From Eubacteriales bacterium (GTDB lineage: Bacteria; Bacillota; Clostridia; Lachnospirales; Lachnospiraceae), in contig JAUNDP010000003.1 of the NCBI GenBank assembly GCA_030526005.1, positions 1 through 64,000 of the forward strand: a DNA stretch of 64,000 nucleotides, in the 5' to 3' direction. Both the position numbers and the translations under genes were made by a program. The number at the start of each line of letters is the position of its first letter. The stretch's first letter is position 1. Shown piece after piece: positions 63,919-64,000 of the stretch. The notes under the pieces were generated by a model. It saw only the letters and a list, made by a program, of their open reading frames with translations, searched no databases and was not told the DNA's origin.

Positions 63919-64000
63919 CGTTATCCACCTCTTATTATCCCATCTTGCTGTCTGACTTCTTTTATTCCCCTGTACTCTCGCTATTTTCTCTGAAAACGGG

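Overview
The window is chromosomal DNA of a low-to-medium GC, Gram-positive anaerobe. It is most likely a gut Lachnospiraceae (Clostridia); I cannot fix the genus from sequence alone. Reasons: Firmicute-type MurG, RicT/PSP1 and pyrophosphatase with CBS-DRTGG insert, a SAM-I leader on metK, AGGAGG-type ribosome sites, TTGACA/TATAAT promoters, a monoderm Tad pilus locus without secretin, and a TPR/AAA protein and DUF6382-FHA protein of the kind I associate with Lachnospiraceae. About nine tenths of the genes are on the minus strand. The plus-strand exceptions are an S1-domain gene, two small unknowns, a TSCPD protein, murG and one histidine kinase.

Layout, left to right. 1-9.5 kb: housekeeping genes (metK under a SAM riboswitch, a secreted fibronectin-III protein, murA, aroK, flavin reductase, Mn-pyrophosphatase, cytidine deaminase, S1 protein). 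9.5-15 kb: an unusual non-coding stretch with three long hairpins, then three exported proteins: a GH63-like glycosidase, a three-repeat SPOR protein and a serpin. 15-25.8 kb: a cobO / EIIC-like transporter / niaR operon, two small unknown proteins, a 2-hydroxyacid dehydrogenase, pgi, mtnN, a TSCPD protein, a TipA-like MerR regulator with a textbook 19-bp-spacer promoter, and a beta-CASP metallohydrolase. 25.8-30.8 kb: a signalling patch with a small secreted protein, a DUF4367 membrane protein, murG, a sigma factor translationally coupled to a HIT protein, and an orphan histidine kinase. 30.8-41.5 kb: rhomboid protease and a compact Tad/Flp pilus operon (prepilin peptidase, TadZ, TadA, TadB, TadC, Flp, DUF5702, two TadE-like proteins, a second A24 protease, FHA protein), read from one promoter near 41.46 kb. 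41.6-50.2 kb: a YesN/YesM two-component system next to a domain-permuted GH3 enzyme and a solute-binding protein. 50.3-56.7 kb: the spmA, rsmI, trmN6, ricT, holB, gmk-like, Orn/Lys/Arg decarboxylase gene string. 57-64 kb: glgB, a GH13 enzyme, a self-regulated TetR repressor and a large TPR-AAA protein whose upstream neighbour is cut off by the window edge.

No rRNA, tRNA, CRISPR array, complete insertion sequence or prophage was recognised. The most unusual items are the triple-hairpin intergenic region (9.73-10.05 kb), the sigma/DUF4367 pair split by murG, the Tad-locus TadE-like protein with a duplicated Cys/His tail, the EIIC-like transporter paired with NiaR, the secreted serpin with an altered hinge, and the TPR-AAA protein.
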